Of a stretch of 64,000 nt of DNA, positions 1 to 11,673 are shown in pieces. The DNA lies in NCBI GenBank assembly GCA_040437565.1, contig JBDOQK010000013.1:310001-374000 (forward strand). Direction: 5' to 3'. Source of the DNA: Albugo candida. Taxonomy: Eukaryota > Oomycota > Peronosporomycetes > Albuginales. The notes under the pieces are model-generated. The model worked only from the letters and a program-made list of their open reading frames with translations, was not told the origin of the DNA and ran no database searches. Both the position numbers and the translations under genes were made by a program. Each line of letters begins with the position of its first letter. The first letter of the stretch is position 1.

Positions 1-1
1 G

Positions 2-474
2 AATGGAGCCAATATCAATGCCATCAGAAATAGCCAAAAAAATGCCAACAGTACAAATTATTTCAGTAAACAGTATGAAAAAATAGACATGAAGCTATCC
101 ATCCACTTTGTCCGAGCTCCAAATTTGATTCGGAAAATTCGCAAAGATTGGTGCCCAAAGGCATTTTTGGTCTCCTTCAGGTATGATTTACCACAGGAAA
201 CTATGATTGAAACCGCACACAAAGACTTGGAAAAGTATGGGGTAGATGTGATTGCTGGAGTCAACCGCATGGAACATCCGCATCAGATACTTCTGGTCAC
301 TGAACAAGACGAGACGATTCTCACATGTCCGGAGCATGAGGATATTAATGATGCGTTCGCTGCAAGGATTGCAGATTTACATCGTAACTTCTGCAAAATG
401 CGTGCAATACTGCAAAAAGCGAAAGAACTTTTGTTGTTGTCGGCCAAGTTCTGTATGTTGAAGCCTACAGATTT
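2..474 (+). CDS. PPCS: Phosphopantothenate-cysteine ligase, 3' part (truncated by window edge and gap)
   Basis: The reading frame is open from base 2, so the 5' part lies outside the window. The stretch starting MKLSIHFVRAPNLIRKIRKD and continuing through AFLVSF, a helix ending LEKYGVDVIAG, the segment HQILLVT and a final helix near DLHRNF matches the C-terminal third of eukaryotic PPCS (CoaB type). That enzyme joins 4'-phosphopantothenate to cysteine in CoA synthesis. An Asn/Ser-rich stretch (about residues 1-25 of the visible part) precedes the conserved segment and may be a lineage-specific insertion. The family normally ends near the RNFCKM helix, so the stop codon is probably inside or near the 100-N gap at 475-574. 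Recognition is from family memory; the match is good but partial. Confidence 0.68.
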
Positions 475-574
475 NNNNNNNNNNNNNNNNNNNNNNNNNN
501 NNNNNNNNNNNNNNNNNNNNNNNNNNNNNNNNNNNNNNNNNNNNNNNNNNNNNNNNNNNNNNNNNNNNNNNNNN
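475..574. other. Assembly gap (100 N), no flanking repeat
   Basis: A placeholder of exactly 100 N. The reading frame before it (PPCS) and the one after it (cysteine-rich fragment) look unrelated, so any continuous reading across it is an artefact. Unlike six other gaps in the window, I see no repeated flank here, so real sequence is missing. Confidence 0.9.
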
Positions 575-754
575 ACCAACCACAGCACTGGCGAGCATAA
601 ATGCAAAGTATGTCAGCAATACGGACACCGTGGACGGGAATGTCACACACAACGTGACGTTGGAATGACCGAGCTGGTGACTTACTTTCGGTATCATGAC
701 TTTTTGTATTACGATACGAATATGAAGGAATCTGTGGAATTTTCGGCCGCTTGA
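575..754 (+). pseudogene. Cysteine-rich tail fragment, possibly of a DNA transposase
   Basis: Directly after the gap an open frame carries a CCHC knuckle (CKVCQQYGHRGREC, spacing C-X2-C-X4-H-X4-C) and ends about 40 residues later at a TGA. The spacing fits a zinc knuckle. The following FRYHDFLYY segment recalls the degenerate cysteine-rich tail of PiggyBac-like transposases of oomycetes, but this is a weak resemblance. It could equally be the 3' end of a host CCHC protein whose body lies in the gap. The frame is not part of PPCS. Confidence 0.3.
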
Positions 755-2305
755 CTATTTGTTAGGCTTAATCTCAGTGGCACCAACGTGAGCTACATGT
801 ATCAAAATCAAGTTTGCAAACGTATGGTTGATACCATGTTAGCCAAGACAAGTATAAACGAAATGAGGCTAGACATGTTTGTACTTCTTGCAATATCTAT
901 CCATCAATTGAAAGCCCTCAATCACCATTATTCACCAATTTTATCTCTATACGTTTCCATCTCGTGCAGAGCTTTCCAAAATCCTCCACCCTCAATCAGT
1001 ACACGTGCAGAAAAGAGCGTTTAAACTTGTATGTATGCACCAGATAGTCTAAATGCCTTAGGCGTGGGCCTGCCTATCTAACACGTCTTTGTGGAGATAA
1101 ACGTCGATCCACAATAGCTTTCGACTTCGGGGCAACGTGAGAAAACAATACTTGTCTATGTAGGTTAGCGCATACAGTTCTTGAGTCTGTTTGCTTATCA
1201 AGAAACTAGATGACTACGAGAGACTATCGACATGTTCCCTCAGTTGGCGGATGAGAAGTATGTCGCCACGGCTAAAGATTTGTTTGGTTTCATTGAAGCT
1301 TCTTCTACAGCTGCAGCGGTTATGATTTCTATCAGTCTATCGACTTGACGGACGCCTTCTTTGTATTGCATGCTACTTCTAGTGATTTTTTTGTACTCAT
1401 TCCGCCCATGCTTCTGCGACAGCTATATAACACTTGGAGTAACTCTCGCATTCCTCTTTTTTTCTCACTCAGGTTCGCTTATGATTGTATGGATAGGCAC
1501 ATGCATTTGAAAGTATTTTAATTACGCATCCGCTTTCTAAGATTTTTTTTCATCTAATAAGAGCAACTATTTCCGGTATGGACGAATTGAAATGCTACGA
1601 TTAGGATCGGATTATGGGCTCTTGTTCATTTGGGCATGAAGACGCGAACAAATATGTAACCACAAGCGCAGTATCTTTGGTCCCGCAATATCGCATCTAA
1701 TTAACGAAGCGTCCCGCGCTCGTCGATAATGGTCTAAGGCTCATGCGGCAGCTTGTCTATCATATCGTCTTTGGCTCCACAGCACGTAGGAGGTCATATG
1801 TGGTTGCTTACTCGTCATGCTCTGCTCATGGAAGAAAATGATTAGCATAAGCTTTCAAACTTCTCATCAAGAAAGAATCTTCACTAGGGGATTGATCAGG
1901 AACCTTTATTCACGGCTACATAGGCTGAATTGCTATAGAATATTGCATCCAACCACGACCCTTTTCTGATTGTCAACATCTTCCTCATCAATTGTATGTT
2001 TCTACAGCATCTTCCGAAATCAGAGAATGTCGCGCAACAACCTCTACCAATGTGTTTGATGCGATGGCAAGAATTTGGTTCTATTTTGTAGTTAGAACCA
2101 AAAGGTCGAATAAAAATCATGTGCCGACTCCTCTTGCAAACAAATTTCTGTAGCGCATAGAAAACCATGCGCAAAACAAGCCAGTTGCTACCAAACTGCC
2201 CATTTCTGTGCTCTAAGCGATTGCGAGGGTCTTGACAGTAAAGTGCAAGATCGCGCCCTTGGCGATCAGTAATCGCTTGTGCGTGGACTTGTCAAGCAGA
2301 CGAGA
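755..2305. other. No gene recognised
   Basis: About 1.5 kb with stops in all frames at short spacing. The open frames present (for example 788-1024 plus, 1896-2174 minus) have no recognisable domain and no splice-supported continuation. I see no tRNA-like fold, tandem repeat or terminal inverted repeat. Confidence 0.6.
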
Positions 2306-2575
2306 TCCATCTTTCTCTCGAATCGGATCATGCGAGTTCCACCCGCTTCCTGACAAACGCTTCCACCAAGGAGATCCCTCAACAACATCGGACATCGGAA
2401 GGAACTACAGAATCAGATGCGTTAACAAATTCAAAAAAATGATGTACCTTGGAATTCCTTAAAGAACGAAAGCGCCGATAGAGCAGTTTAGGACTCATTC
2501 CATACACTTACAGACGTGCGCCAATTTTCACAAGCGGATTCGAATACTTCATTAAAACATTGTACGAATAAGACA
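2306..2575 (+). pseudogene. Decayed tandem duplicate of the 5' end of the GSK3-like kinase gene
   Basis: This segment aligns base by base, with small indels and many substitutions, to 3010-3280 of the kinase gene downstream. Shared landmarks are the TTCCACC...TCCT block, CAAACGCTTCCACCA, CCTCAACAACATCG, GGAACTACAGAATCAGATGC, GAACGAAAGCGCC and CAGACGTGCGCCA. The match continues past the end of exon 1 into intron 1, so the copy arose from genomic DNA rather than from a spliced RNA. The position of the kinase start codon reads AAG here, and short insertions, deletions and stops break the frame, so it is non-coding. Identity is roughly three quarters by eye. The right end falls just before a gap, so the full extent of the duplication is unknown. 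Confidence 0.8.
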
Positions 2576-2585
2576 AAGAGGTAGC

Positions 2586-2685
2586 NNNNNNNNNNNNNNN
2601 NNNNNNNNNNNNNNNNNNNNNNNNNNNNNNNNNNNNNNNNNNNNNNNNNNNNNNNNNNNNNNNNNNNNNNNNNNNNNNNNNNNNN
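2586..2685. other. Assembly gap (100 N), no flanking repeat
   Basis: A 100-N placeholder just after the decayed kinase duplicate. It may hide the rest of that duplicate; no repeated flank is visible. Confidence 0.9.
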
Positions 2686-3072
2686 GTGCTACGGTGGGCT
2701 CGTTGGAAAAAGTGGCGTCTAACAACGTGCACTCATCGTTACAAAAGAGATGCGGGAATGTGGGGATCAACGTATTGGGAATATCTTCGCAAATCCACAA
2801 ACTGGAAAGAGTGGAACGTTAAACACATTCCAATGCGATTTCGAATCAAGTAACAAGCTTAGAACGTGTACCGATAGAATGGTTCACAACCAATGTGATG
2901 GTACCATGTCAAGGTTTTGCTGTATTGAGTGAGGTTTTTTTGTGCTGCGATCCATTGGAAAGGCAAATCTCATTAAAAATCGACCAAAATAGTGTGACTT
3001 ACTAGAGTGCTCCATCTTTTTTGCGAATCGGATCGGGCAAGTTCCACCTCCTTCCTCACAAACGCTTCCACC
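2686..3072. promoter_or_regulatory. Upstream region of the GSK3-like gene
   Basis: No coding sequence is recognised between the gap and the kinase ATG. The stretch immediately before the ATG (from about 3010) is shared with the decayed duplicate at 2306, so part of the 5' leader was duplicated too. No specific motif is claimed. Confidence 0.4.
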
Positions 3073-4636
3073 ATGGAAGCTCCCTCAACAACATCGCAAG
3101 GAACTACAGAATCAGATGCATTGACTAATTCAAAAACTGAAAATGATGTACCACGGAAAACCGCAAAAAACGAAAGCGCCAAAATAGCAGTTGAGGACTC
3201 ATGTCATACACTTTCAGACGTGCGCCACTTTTTCACAAGCGGACTTGGATCACTTTTAAAAACTTGTATCAATAGGGAAAAACAATTCATTACTCTGCCG
3301 AACGAATCATTGGGAATGGATCATTTGGCGTTGTCTTTCAGGCATGAGACGAACAGCGGGATTTGATTTATTTCAGCGCTAATCGATCGAATGATTGTAG
3401 GCTATCGTCGAAGAAACTGGAGAAATTGTGGCGATCAAAAAGGTTTTACAAGATAAGCGATTTAAGGTGTGTTTATTTGTCAGGTTGGTTAGAACTATTT
3501 TTGTAATGATTGGAATCGCAGAATCGAGAATTACAAATTATGAAACAATTACATCATGTCAATATCGTACAACTGAAGCACTGCTTTTACTGTAATGGAG
3601 AAAAGGTTGATACAATTCGTATTTTCGAGTCATTTGGTAGACTCACTTCATACCGCAGGCAGATGAATTATATCTAAATCTGGTTTTGGAGTTTATTCCT
3701 GATACGGTGTATGGCGTAGCGCGACAGCTACAGAAATCCAAACAGTACATGCCTATATTACTGGTCAAACTATACATATATCAAATATGTCGAGCATTGG
3801 CGTACTTGCACTCTGTCGGTATTTGTCATCGCGATATAAAACCGCAAAATCTTCTATTAGACCCGCAGAGTCATGTTGTCAAGCTCTGTGATTTTGGGAG
3901 TGCAAAAGTTTTGCAACCGAATGAACCGAACGTGTCGTATATCTGCTCTCGGTATTACCGTGCACCAGAGCTTATATTTGGAGCCACAGATTACACAACC
4001 GCAATAGGTAGCGATCCATACTTGAATTTTTGTTGTCGTCAAATGTCAATGTGTACTTGTTGTCAAGATATCTGGTCCTTAGGATGTGTATTTGCAGAGT
4101 TGCTCCTGGGTCAGCCGTTGTTTCCCGGAGAAAGTGGAGTAGATCAACTGGTAGAGATAATCAAAGTACTTGGTACACCAAAGCGTGAAGAAATAGAAGC
4201 GATGAATCCAAATTACACAGAATTTCAATTTCCTCAAATAAAGGCACATTCATGGAATAAAATCTTTCGTTCGCGAACACCCTCTGAAGCTATTGACCTG
4301 ATGTCCAAAATGCTTTTCTACGATCCAAAAAGGTATCTTGCAATCTCAATACTTGATACAGCCTGTCGCATCGAAGGCTAATCGTTACAATTCTGCAGAC
4401 GTATTCATCCATTAGAAGCTTGCGCGCACCCATTTTTCGATGAATTACGCTCAGAGGGTATTGCGCTTCCCAATAATGTCCCACTACCTCCATTGTTCAA
4501 CTTTTCATCACACGGTTTGTCAACGATCGAGAAAAAAACATTGCTGGATTCTTACTATTTCTTCGACTATAGAATTGTCTCAAGTGAATCCAGTGACACG
4601 AGAAATATTAGTTCCACCACACCAGCGCAGGCATAG
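3073..4636 (+). CDS. GSK3/shaggy-like serine/threonine protein kinase, 7 exons
   Basis: Exons are 3073-3219, 3276-3341, 3401-3466, 3522-3605, 3659-4007, 4068-4332 and 4399-4636, giving 404 aa, the usual GSK3 length. The ATG sits in CCACCATGG. Seen in order: glycine loop [13 protein letters not shown]-binding Lys in VAIKKV, family signature NREL in the C helix, catalytic [14 protein letters not shown], the activation-loop tyrosine region RYYRAPE, DIWSLGC, and the [17 protein letters not shown] tail. GSK3 kinases phosphorylate primed substrates in many signalling routes. Intron 2 (3342-3400) has a GC donor. Intron 5 (4008-4067, 60 nt) has no in-frame stop, so naive translation inserts 20 residues. 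The donor of intron 1 is the weak GTGCGC, supported by phase and by other GTGCG donors nearby. The gene converges with the LRR/EF-hand gene. Confidence 0.92.
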
Positions 4637-4884
4637 CTGGCCTGGACCTCCAGATGGAATGTGTACAGAGAATCGAACTTCAGTTTGCTTGGATGCCGCC
4701 GCAATGCATGGAGATGAAAAACCGCCCATGACATCTTCGTGAAGTTGATATTGGAATTCATAGCAATTCGGTATACTAGTGCCAGGCACGCGGAAGATCA
4801 TAGCCTGCTAATGGAATAGAGTCGCATGTCAATCGTATATATTATAAAGAAGATCAGTACACGCTTCTCAACAAAGCAGGTCAT

Positions 4885-7800
4885 TCAGTACCTAGAGCAC
4901 GACGTGCCGCACAAAACTCTACATAGTAACGTCTCTCGAAACTCTGGAACTGGAATGCATCCTCTATCGACATCCGCGACATATTCGAGTTGTAAAAAAC
5001 CCGAGCGATTGACACCACCTTCTTTTTCATCATCTGCTCGCTCCCAGCGGACAGGCAATTTCCATCCTGGTATGCCTTCTTCACCTTTGGCCCACGAGAA
5101 AGATTGGTTCTGCCAGTTCTCACCCGGCTCTGCGATAGCCAATTGCACCAAGAGCTTTGTCATCTCTCTTTCATCCCACACAGATAGATCCAGGCTGTAG
5201 AAGCGTTCCGGATGCATGGGATTTATGATGTTGAGCCATCCCAACTGAGTCGCACAGAGATGTACTTCGTCTTTCGACAGCAATGGATCCAATATACGTA
5301 GACCGAACTGATCAATGTCAAGGAGATGTGGAAACAGGACTCGGATCGTTTCGACTTTTGCATTGAATTCTCTTGGCATACAGCGTATTATTTTGGCTGC
5401 TTGAGCACATGAGAACCAACGTTCCGAAATTGCGGTTTCTATTCCAATGATTTTCATCCGAACACTCTCAATCGTTGGATTCGACATGGTGAATTGTGCA
5501 AGGGATTTCTTCCAGCTTTCGTTGAGGAACGGCATGGATGCTCGTTTACCAACACGACCTTTGATCTTGGCAAGGAGTGGCTTATTCGAACGGCCGAGTT
5601 TGAGGTTCAATGGTTCTGATACCTTTTTTGGAGCTTCAGTGATTTGGTATGGAAGCCGAGACTGCTTACGCAATAACGGGCCAGCATTCGCCAAAGTGGA
5701 TCGACGCATCGATTTGCTGACCATTCTTATGTCATCAAGCGCAATTTTTTTCTCAAGTGGATCAGCTAGATTCACTTGTGCTTCTGATACCGAGTTTGAG
5801 CTCGAAACCGCAAGATTTTGCTGGAGTGGATCTTCTGGTCGAAGTATGTCGATCAATTGTTTGAAACGCTGGTCACTGATCGCTACAGCATCCCGTTGTG
5901 GTCGCTTCGTGCTCACATAGTCAAAGCATAGCTTTCCGCGTGTGGGCATGACGTGTAGAAATGAGGTGGTATAGACAAACGGTTTTCCATCCAGTCGTTC
6001 ATTCCGAAAATTCTCCCAGTTTCCATGCTGAGATGTATCCGATCGACCTGAACGATGCCTTGAAAACTCCTTCTCACTTTGAGCAATTCCAGCTAGCTTT
6101 GAAAGCGTCAGTCGATCCTGGCTTCTGCATAGGTCCAGCTCATAGTGAGCTGTAGGATTCCCGATCATGATGGAATACAAGCTCCCCATTTGAGCCTTGA
6201 ATAGACAGCGTTCTTTTGATGTCAGCGTCTGCGAGACAAGTCTCCGAGTATCTTTTGTGGTGAGCATTTGTGGAAGAAGCATGGACAGCATCATCAATTT
6301 ACGCTCTTCTTGACACAGGCCGTCACATGCTTCCATTATCCGATACGCCTGAGACGCTGTGAATTGTAATTCAGAGTCATGAATTGCCACCATCAACATC
6401 TCATCCATCTTGGCTTTTGTGGATCCATGGAAAAGTATGTTGTCAATTAATTGACCGAGTCCATCGTCGGGAATCCTGGACGACCATCGAGCTTCCTCTG
6501 TATCACCGATCGATTGTCTTGTGCACATAAAATCAATTTCAAGACTTCCATCTTCCGGTACGTGCCAAGGTAAATGGGTACTGGCATCCAGCAGCTGCAT
6601 TCTTTCATTATTCGGATTGCCTCGGTCAAACCCACTCAAAGTGGACGCTAAGACCTCATCCAGAAGCCTCTCTTTCATGAATTCGACGAATTCAGCTCCT
6701 TCTATCTCACCATCGCCACTCAAGTCATATCGAGAAACTGCTTCACGAACATCCTTATCGTCAACATTCTCGATGCCAAGATACCTGAAAGCTCTTTTGA
6801 GTTCATTAAAGTCGATTCTCCCGCAATGATTAGTATCGATAAAGTCGAAAATAGCTTGGATCATAAACGTGGTGTACTCGACCTTGTCGACACTTTGATC
6901 GGGCTCAAGTCCCTGCAATACGTTGGCCAAATCTTGATCACTGGGAGATAGACCTACTTTGTTTAGTGCACTGATAACCGCTTTATAGTCGATGGTGCCG
7001 GAAGGACTGAGGCTGATATCACTGAAAAGAGAATCGAGTCCGCGAGAGGCTGTAGAAGACGACATATCCGCTTTACCTTTCTTGGCATTGGCATTCATGA
7101 GCACTTTGCTATCCAAGGCTGTTCTTCGACGCGCGCGGTAGTTACTTAAGACTAAATGAATCGCACGCTTTTTTACGCCTTCTCCCTCCATGGAAGAAGT
7201 TCGGGTCCTGGTACTTTTATTATTTCGGATTGTATGTTCCAATCTTATGAAGTGGCATCCTTTGCGGTCGGTTGCTAGCCGCAATAGCTCCATAGCGATC
7301 ATTCTATCATAAGGATCGGGCATAGACAGAAAGTAGCGGCCAGTAGGCTCCTGTGGGTTGAATACTCTTGCTGATTCTTTGGTGTAAACGGGATAATTTG
7401 GCATGTTTATGGTTTCCTGGTGCGTAATTGGAGACGCTGAAAAGAAGACTTTGGTGCTTCGGGCAAAATTTGCCGAAGACGATTGACTGTCGTTAGAGCT
7501 CGCCGGTCGCTGATCATGTGAAGAATGTATGGCGAACATGCTCAAACTGCACTCATTCATACTGATTTTGCATTTCGAATGAGCACGGCGATGGCATGTG
7601 GCAAACATTAGCGCTTGTCCACCCTCCCGGCGGATATCATTTCCGTCCAAATGCAAATTCTCCAGAATTGTATTCTTACGCAATACGTTCGCCAATACCA
7701 TCGCTCCTTTATACCCGATGCTGTTGTATGACACGTTCAGCATCTTTAGCGTTCTATTTTGACGTAATGCTTCGCCAAACATCATTGCTCCAGCATCCCC

Positions 7801-9266
7801 ACAGGGATTGTATGCCACATCGAGACGTTCTAGGAACTTGTTTTTTCCAAGCGCACGGGCTAGCCGTAGACTCGAATCGAGACGCAGATAGTTCCAAGAC
7901 AAATCAAGATGAATCAAGGCGCAATTTTTCTCAAGAACATTTGCAATTGCATCTCCTCCTGTACGAAAATCGGGCTGCGTCATTTTCAGATGCTCTAATT
8001 GACCGATTTCATTACGACTCATATGAAGCACTTTTATAGATGTACGAGAAGAGAATGCACTCATCAACAAAGTACAATCGCGATCAGAAATGGCCATTTG
8101 ATTCATCGCTAGTGTCTCCAAGCGGCAATTCTCACTAGCTATGTGATAACGTAGCCTTTCGGCGCTTCGAGGGCCGTATTTGTTCTGCGACATATCCAGT
8201 TTTCGCATCGAATGAGCATCATTCTGAGTGATCGCCTCCAAGATCGAGTACAAGCCATTATCACTAAGACGATTATCTCGTAGGATCATTTCTTCGACTA
8301 AAGGGAGCTGTTGCGTCAAAGACTTTGCGAATTCTACAATCACTTCATCTCCAAGAGACTGGAACGAAAAGTCTAGGACTCGAATGGACTCGATTGACGC
8401 TGAGATTGGAATAGCCAAGTACGGTTTTGCTACGCAAGGCGCTAACATCAGTGACCGAGCTGGTACTTTATGCGCAAGATCTGGAATATGGGATGATGTA
8501 GATGCCAGGGTAATTGGATTTGATGACACGCTACTCGGTTTCGGCCCGAGGAGTGAATCCGCTTTACAATGAAATATGCTTGAGGATATGCCTGTGGACA
8601 AGTATGGACGTGAAGTTAATCGACGATATCGTTGAATTAAGCCCGTTTAAGCTACCCCTCAAACGCTTTTCTTGATCCTTCACACCGGATGCATACGCTT
8701 CGTGCTCGGCGTTACGATAAGAAAGTATTTCTTTCGATCCACTCCATTCTTCCAGCTGTCATATCGATATTAGTATGAGCCTGCAAGATTCATGGAAGTA
8801 GTTCAACTCTAACCGAGTGTCGGTCATCCTTCTGCACGGAATCAGAAAATGTATCAGTCTGCGGATATTTCGTCTGAGAACTTTCATAGAGGTGTAAGCT
8901 TGATTTTTTTCTTCGAGATCGATCATCGGGGAAGATGGGAGATAATATACTAGTATTTTTCTCGCCTTGAAGCTGCGGATGACGCTCACTCTCTGGTATT
9001 CTATCGGTCTCAACGCATCCCAAAAGACCAATCTCCAAGAAAGAAGTTGGTGATACGCTGTTTGCTAAGTTCTGGTCGCTATGAATGAACTTCGTGTTTA
9101 TAATTTCTATATCGTCGTCTGGAATAAGCTGGAATTGACGTGGAAACCTCTTTTTGAGACTCACTGGCCCAAGTCCAGCAAGCCCAAGAGATGCTTTATT
9201 CGGTGCGATGAACCCGCCTTGTTTCCATGACTCGAGTCTGTGGAAATCAAAGTCTTCGTCCGCCAT
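4885..9266 (-). CDS. LRR plus EF-hand protein with helical C-terminal repeats (1419 aa, 3 exons)
   Basis: Exons are 9266-8814, 8755-8656 and 8591-4885. The large last exon lacks a usable ATG at its start, and splicing to two short upstream exons gives an unbroken frame from MADEDF. Intron 1 has a CATACTAATAT branch site. Residues 1-240 are unclassified. About 250-515 hold ribonuclease-inhibitor-type leucine-rich repeats (LDMSQN, LDLSWN, LDVAYN, LNVSYN). About 705-835 hold EF-hands, with two canonical loops DTNHCGRIDFNE and DLSGDGEIEGAE that should bind calcium. The last 550 residues contain two helical segments (around MVAIHDSELQF and FSCAQAAKIIRCM) that resemble DUF4476. The protein is probably a cytoplasmic or cortical calcium-responsive scaffold; no enzyme domain is seen. 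An alternative start is the internal ATG at 8448. Confidence 0.85.
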
Positions 9267-9424
9267 TTAAAAGCGGAAGGAGAATATGAACTGCTTCAGG
9301 CGTAACTGTCTCACATAAGTTTAAACGTCACCGACGGAAATCGGAGTTTAAGGGTTGCGTGGTGAAGAACTCAGTGTGTGGTAAATAAAAGTACAAATAT
9401 GAGCGAGTTGATTTCAAGTGCATT

Positions 9425-9922
9425 TCATATACTTATGACACGTTCGGCCGGCGCGGAATTCTTGACAGAACGTATGTGATGGGGAGGCCAAATGACAGCC
9501 ATTACTCTGGAGTCTATCAGCGCTAAGGGTATGGGGCCGAATGAAGAACTGTCATCACTATGTTGGCTATTATCACCTTCGACCCAGCATTTTCCACGAG
9601 GAATCACATGGCGATGACCGTGTTTATCTTCTAGTAAATCCCCCTCTAGAGCTACCAACCTTTTCACTAGATATTCCCCTTCTTCCGATGGGGACGCCAG
9701 TACCACAACGTCTCCCCGTTTGTATCGATGACGCATTTGTATCGAGAATTTGTCAAGTAGCACTCGATCTCTGACACTGTTGTCTTCAACTCCATCATTC
9801 AGTACAGGTTGCATGGACCTTCCCTTTGTAGAGGCCACACTAACAAACAAATCGTTAACAGTGATGCCAACTGGAACCCAAAGGAGCGATTTCATAGCCG
9901 TCTGCCACCGTAAGAACGACAT
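9425..9922 (-). CDS. IMP2: Mitochondrial inner membrane protease subunit 2-like (signal peptidase I family)
   Basis: A single exon encodes 165 aa, the normal size for IMP2. An N-terminal membrane segment (about residues 10-28) is followed by the catalytic serine box GRSMQP, the block KRGDVVVLASP, the general-base lysine in YLVKRLVALEGD, and the conserved region PRGKCWVEGDN...DSSSFGPIPLALI. These are the S26 Ser/Lys dyad and the domain E box. The family cleaves sorting peptides from intermembrane-space proteins such as cytochrome c1. IMP2 rather than IMP1 is chosen from the SMQP serine box and overall similarity. The gene is head to head with the farnesyl diphosphate synthase gene. Confidence 0.88.
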   Translation of the reverse strand: MSFLRWQTAMKSLLWVPVGITVNDLFVSVASTKGRSMQPVLNDGVEDNSVRDRVLLDKFSIQMRHRYKRGDVVVLASPSEEGEYLVKRLVALEGDLLEDKHGHRHVIPRGKCWVEGDNSQHSDDSSSFGPIPLALIDSRVMAVIWPPHHIRSVKNSAPAERVISI

Positions 9923-10251
9923 ATCTCTTTGAATGGCTATAAAAGCACAACGGATTGCAAGTGTGGCGCAAAGATTTCATGCAGAATCAGTATGGTAAAT
10001 TACAAATGTGTTCAATAGCTACATCATAGCTAACGCTGTCTGCTTACAGCAGTCTTTGTACTGTTCGCACACAAACCAGTGTTTACTGCTGTTCATCATC
10101 ACATAAAAGGAGTCCCAATAATAGAGTGAATGTTTTTAGAAACTTCATGTGAGCGATTCGGCTTTCTTTTAAACTGTTTTTTAGTATATCGGCACGTCTT
10201 CAGTCTCCTTTACCGGTCTATTTCTTGACAAATCTTTTCTACAATTTGAAT
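9923..10251. promoter_or_regulatory. Shared upstream region of IMP2 and FPPS genes
   Basis: About 330 nt separate two divergent ATGs, so both promoters must lie here. I see no coding sequence and no motif I can defend. Confidence 0.45.
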
Positions 10252-11629
10252 ATGAGCGTTTCGGAGTGTGAAGGTGCCATATGACCTCTTTCAGAGTAGC
10301 GACTCAATACTGATATTTAGACTGTAGAGTTCATTCAGCTTTTTCATGAACTAAAAGACAGCGTGTTGCAAATCCTGAAGGAGGATATGGACATGCCACA
10401 AGACGCGATTGAGTGGATACGAGAAGTTATGGAGTATAATTGTCTTGGTGGCAAGCTAAATCGCGGTCTTCTTGTGGTCGAGTGGTTTGTATTCTTCTCT
10501 TTACGCTAGATGAGAAATTCTGACAAGACTGTCATCAGTGCAAAAAGTCTGTTTGATGTGGAATTGTCGCCTGAAATGAAGCGGAAGGCTAATATTTTGG
10601 GCTGGTGCATTGAGTGGGTGCAAGCATTCTTCCTTATCGCTGATGATATAATGGATAACTCCTCCATGCGGCGCGGTCAATCATGCTGGTACAAGCTTCC
10701 CAAAGTAGGCTGTCTATCTTGACATGACGTCATCTCGACTAATGAGCATGCTACAAGGTGGAATTGACAGCAGTCAATGATGCCTTTTTGTTGGAATCAT
10801 TTGTATTTCGCATACTCCGGTTGCATTTCCAGGGAGAAACCACTTACACAGATATCGTCCATTTATTTCAGGATGTAAGTTGACATTGCTCACAACGTCT
10901 CGTGAGTCTTTATGCTGACATGACGACGGCAGACGATACAAAGGACGGAAATGGGTCAGCTGCTTGATCTGACAGCACAGCCTCTAAATGCTCCTTCCGA
11001 CTTGAGTCGATTTACCATGGAACGGTCAGTCTTTGCAATACAAACAGATATTCTTTTTCTAAGCGCATTTTTATACAAGGTACCGCAAGATTGTCAGATA
11101 CAAGACAGCTTACTATACGTTTTATTTGCCATTGGCCTGCGCTATGTTGCTCCGGTAAGGAAGTTGTGTGATGCATTCTGATAGTATCAGCTTACAAATT
11201 CGTATGTTTGCGTAACTTAGTGGAATAATTGATGAGCCTTCACACCAAGCAGCTCAAGATATTTGTTTGGAACTTGGGGAATATTTTCAAATCCAAGATG
11301 ACTTTTTAGATTGTTTTGGGGATGAACATGTTATCGGTAAAGTTGGCACGGATATCCAAGATAACAAATGCAGCTGGCTCATAGTGCAAGCATTGATCCA
11401 GGCAAACGGGGAACAACGAGAGCTTTTGAAAGAACATTATGGAAGCTCTGCGGAAGAGTCTGTGGCAAAAGTCAAGGAATTGTATAGATGCTTGAATCTT
11501 GTTGAGCTGTATCACGAGTTTGAGCAGAAATTCTATGCAAAAATCAATCAGCGAATAGCTGAGGTAGAGCAAATGCCATCTCAAGTCTTTAAGGTGATGG
11601 TCAAGAAGATTTTCAAACGCAAAAAATGA
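10252..11629 (+). CDS. Farnesyl diphosphate synthase, 7 exons
   Basis: Exons are 10252-10273, 10328-10484, 10539-10704, 10758-10874, 10933-11024, 11080-11154 and 11221-11629, which close in frame to 345 aa. Seen: GGKLNRGL, the first aspartate-rich motif DDIMDNSSMRRGQ, the block GQLLDLT, the RYKTAYYTFYLP segment with its conserved Lys, and the second aspartate motif in QIQDDFLDCFGD, with a basic tail ending KRKK. The enzyme condenses IPP with DMAPP and GPP to make farnesyl diphosphate for sterols, prenylation and dolichol. The two residues before FARM (SS rather than aromatic pairs) are as expected for a C15 enzyme only in part; product length is inferred. The first exon is short and its ATG is the least certain part. 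Confidence 0.9.
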
Positions 11630-11673
11630 GAAAGGTTACATTGGAATGCGTAGGACAGAAGCACAAATACAGT

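Noticed and set aside
575-754. Reading PPCS and the CCHC fragment as one 221-aa protein
   Set aside because: They are joined only through 100 N. PPCS does not carry a zinc knuckle, and the known family end falls before the gap.
788-1024. Small gene on the plus strand
   Set aside because: It starts without an ATG, has no domain and no splice support; the length is within chance for this base composition.
8446-8601. Start of the LRR/EF-hand protein at the TTG near 8601
   Set aside because: Splicing from upstream exons keeps the frame, has a good branch site and supplies a real ATG at 9266.
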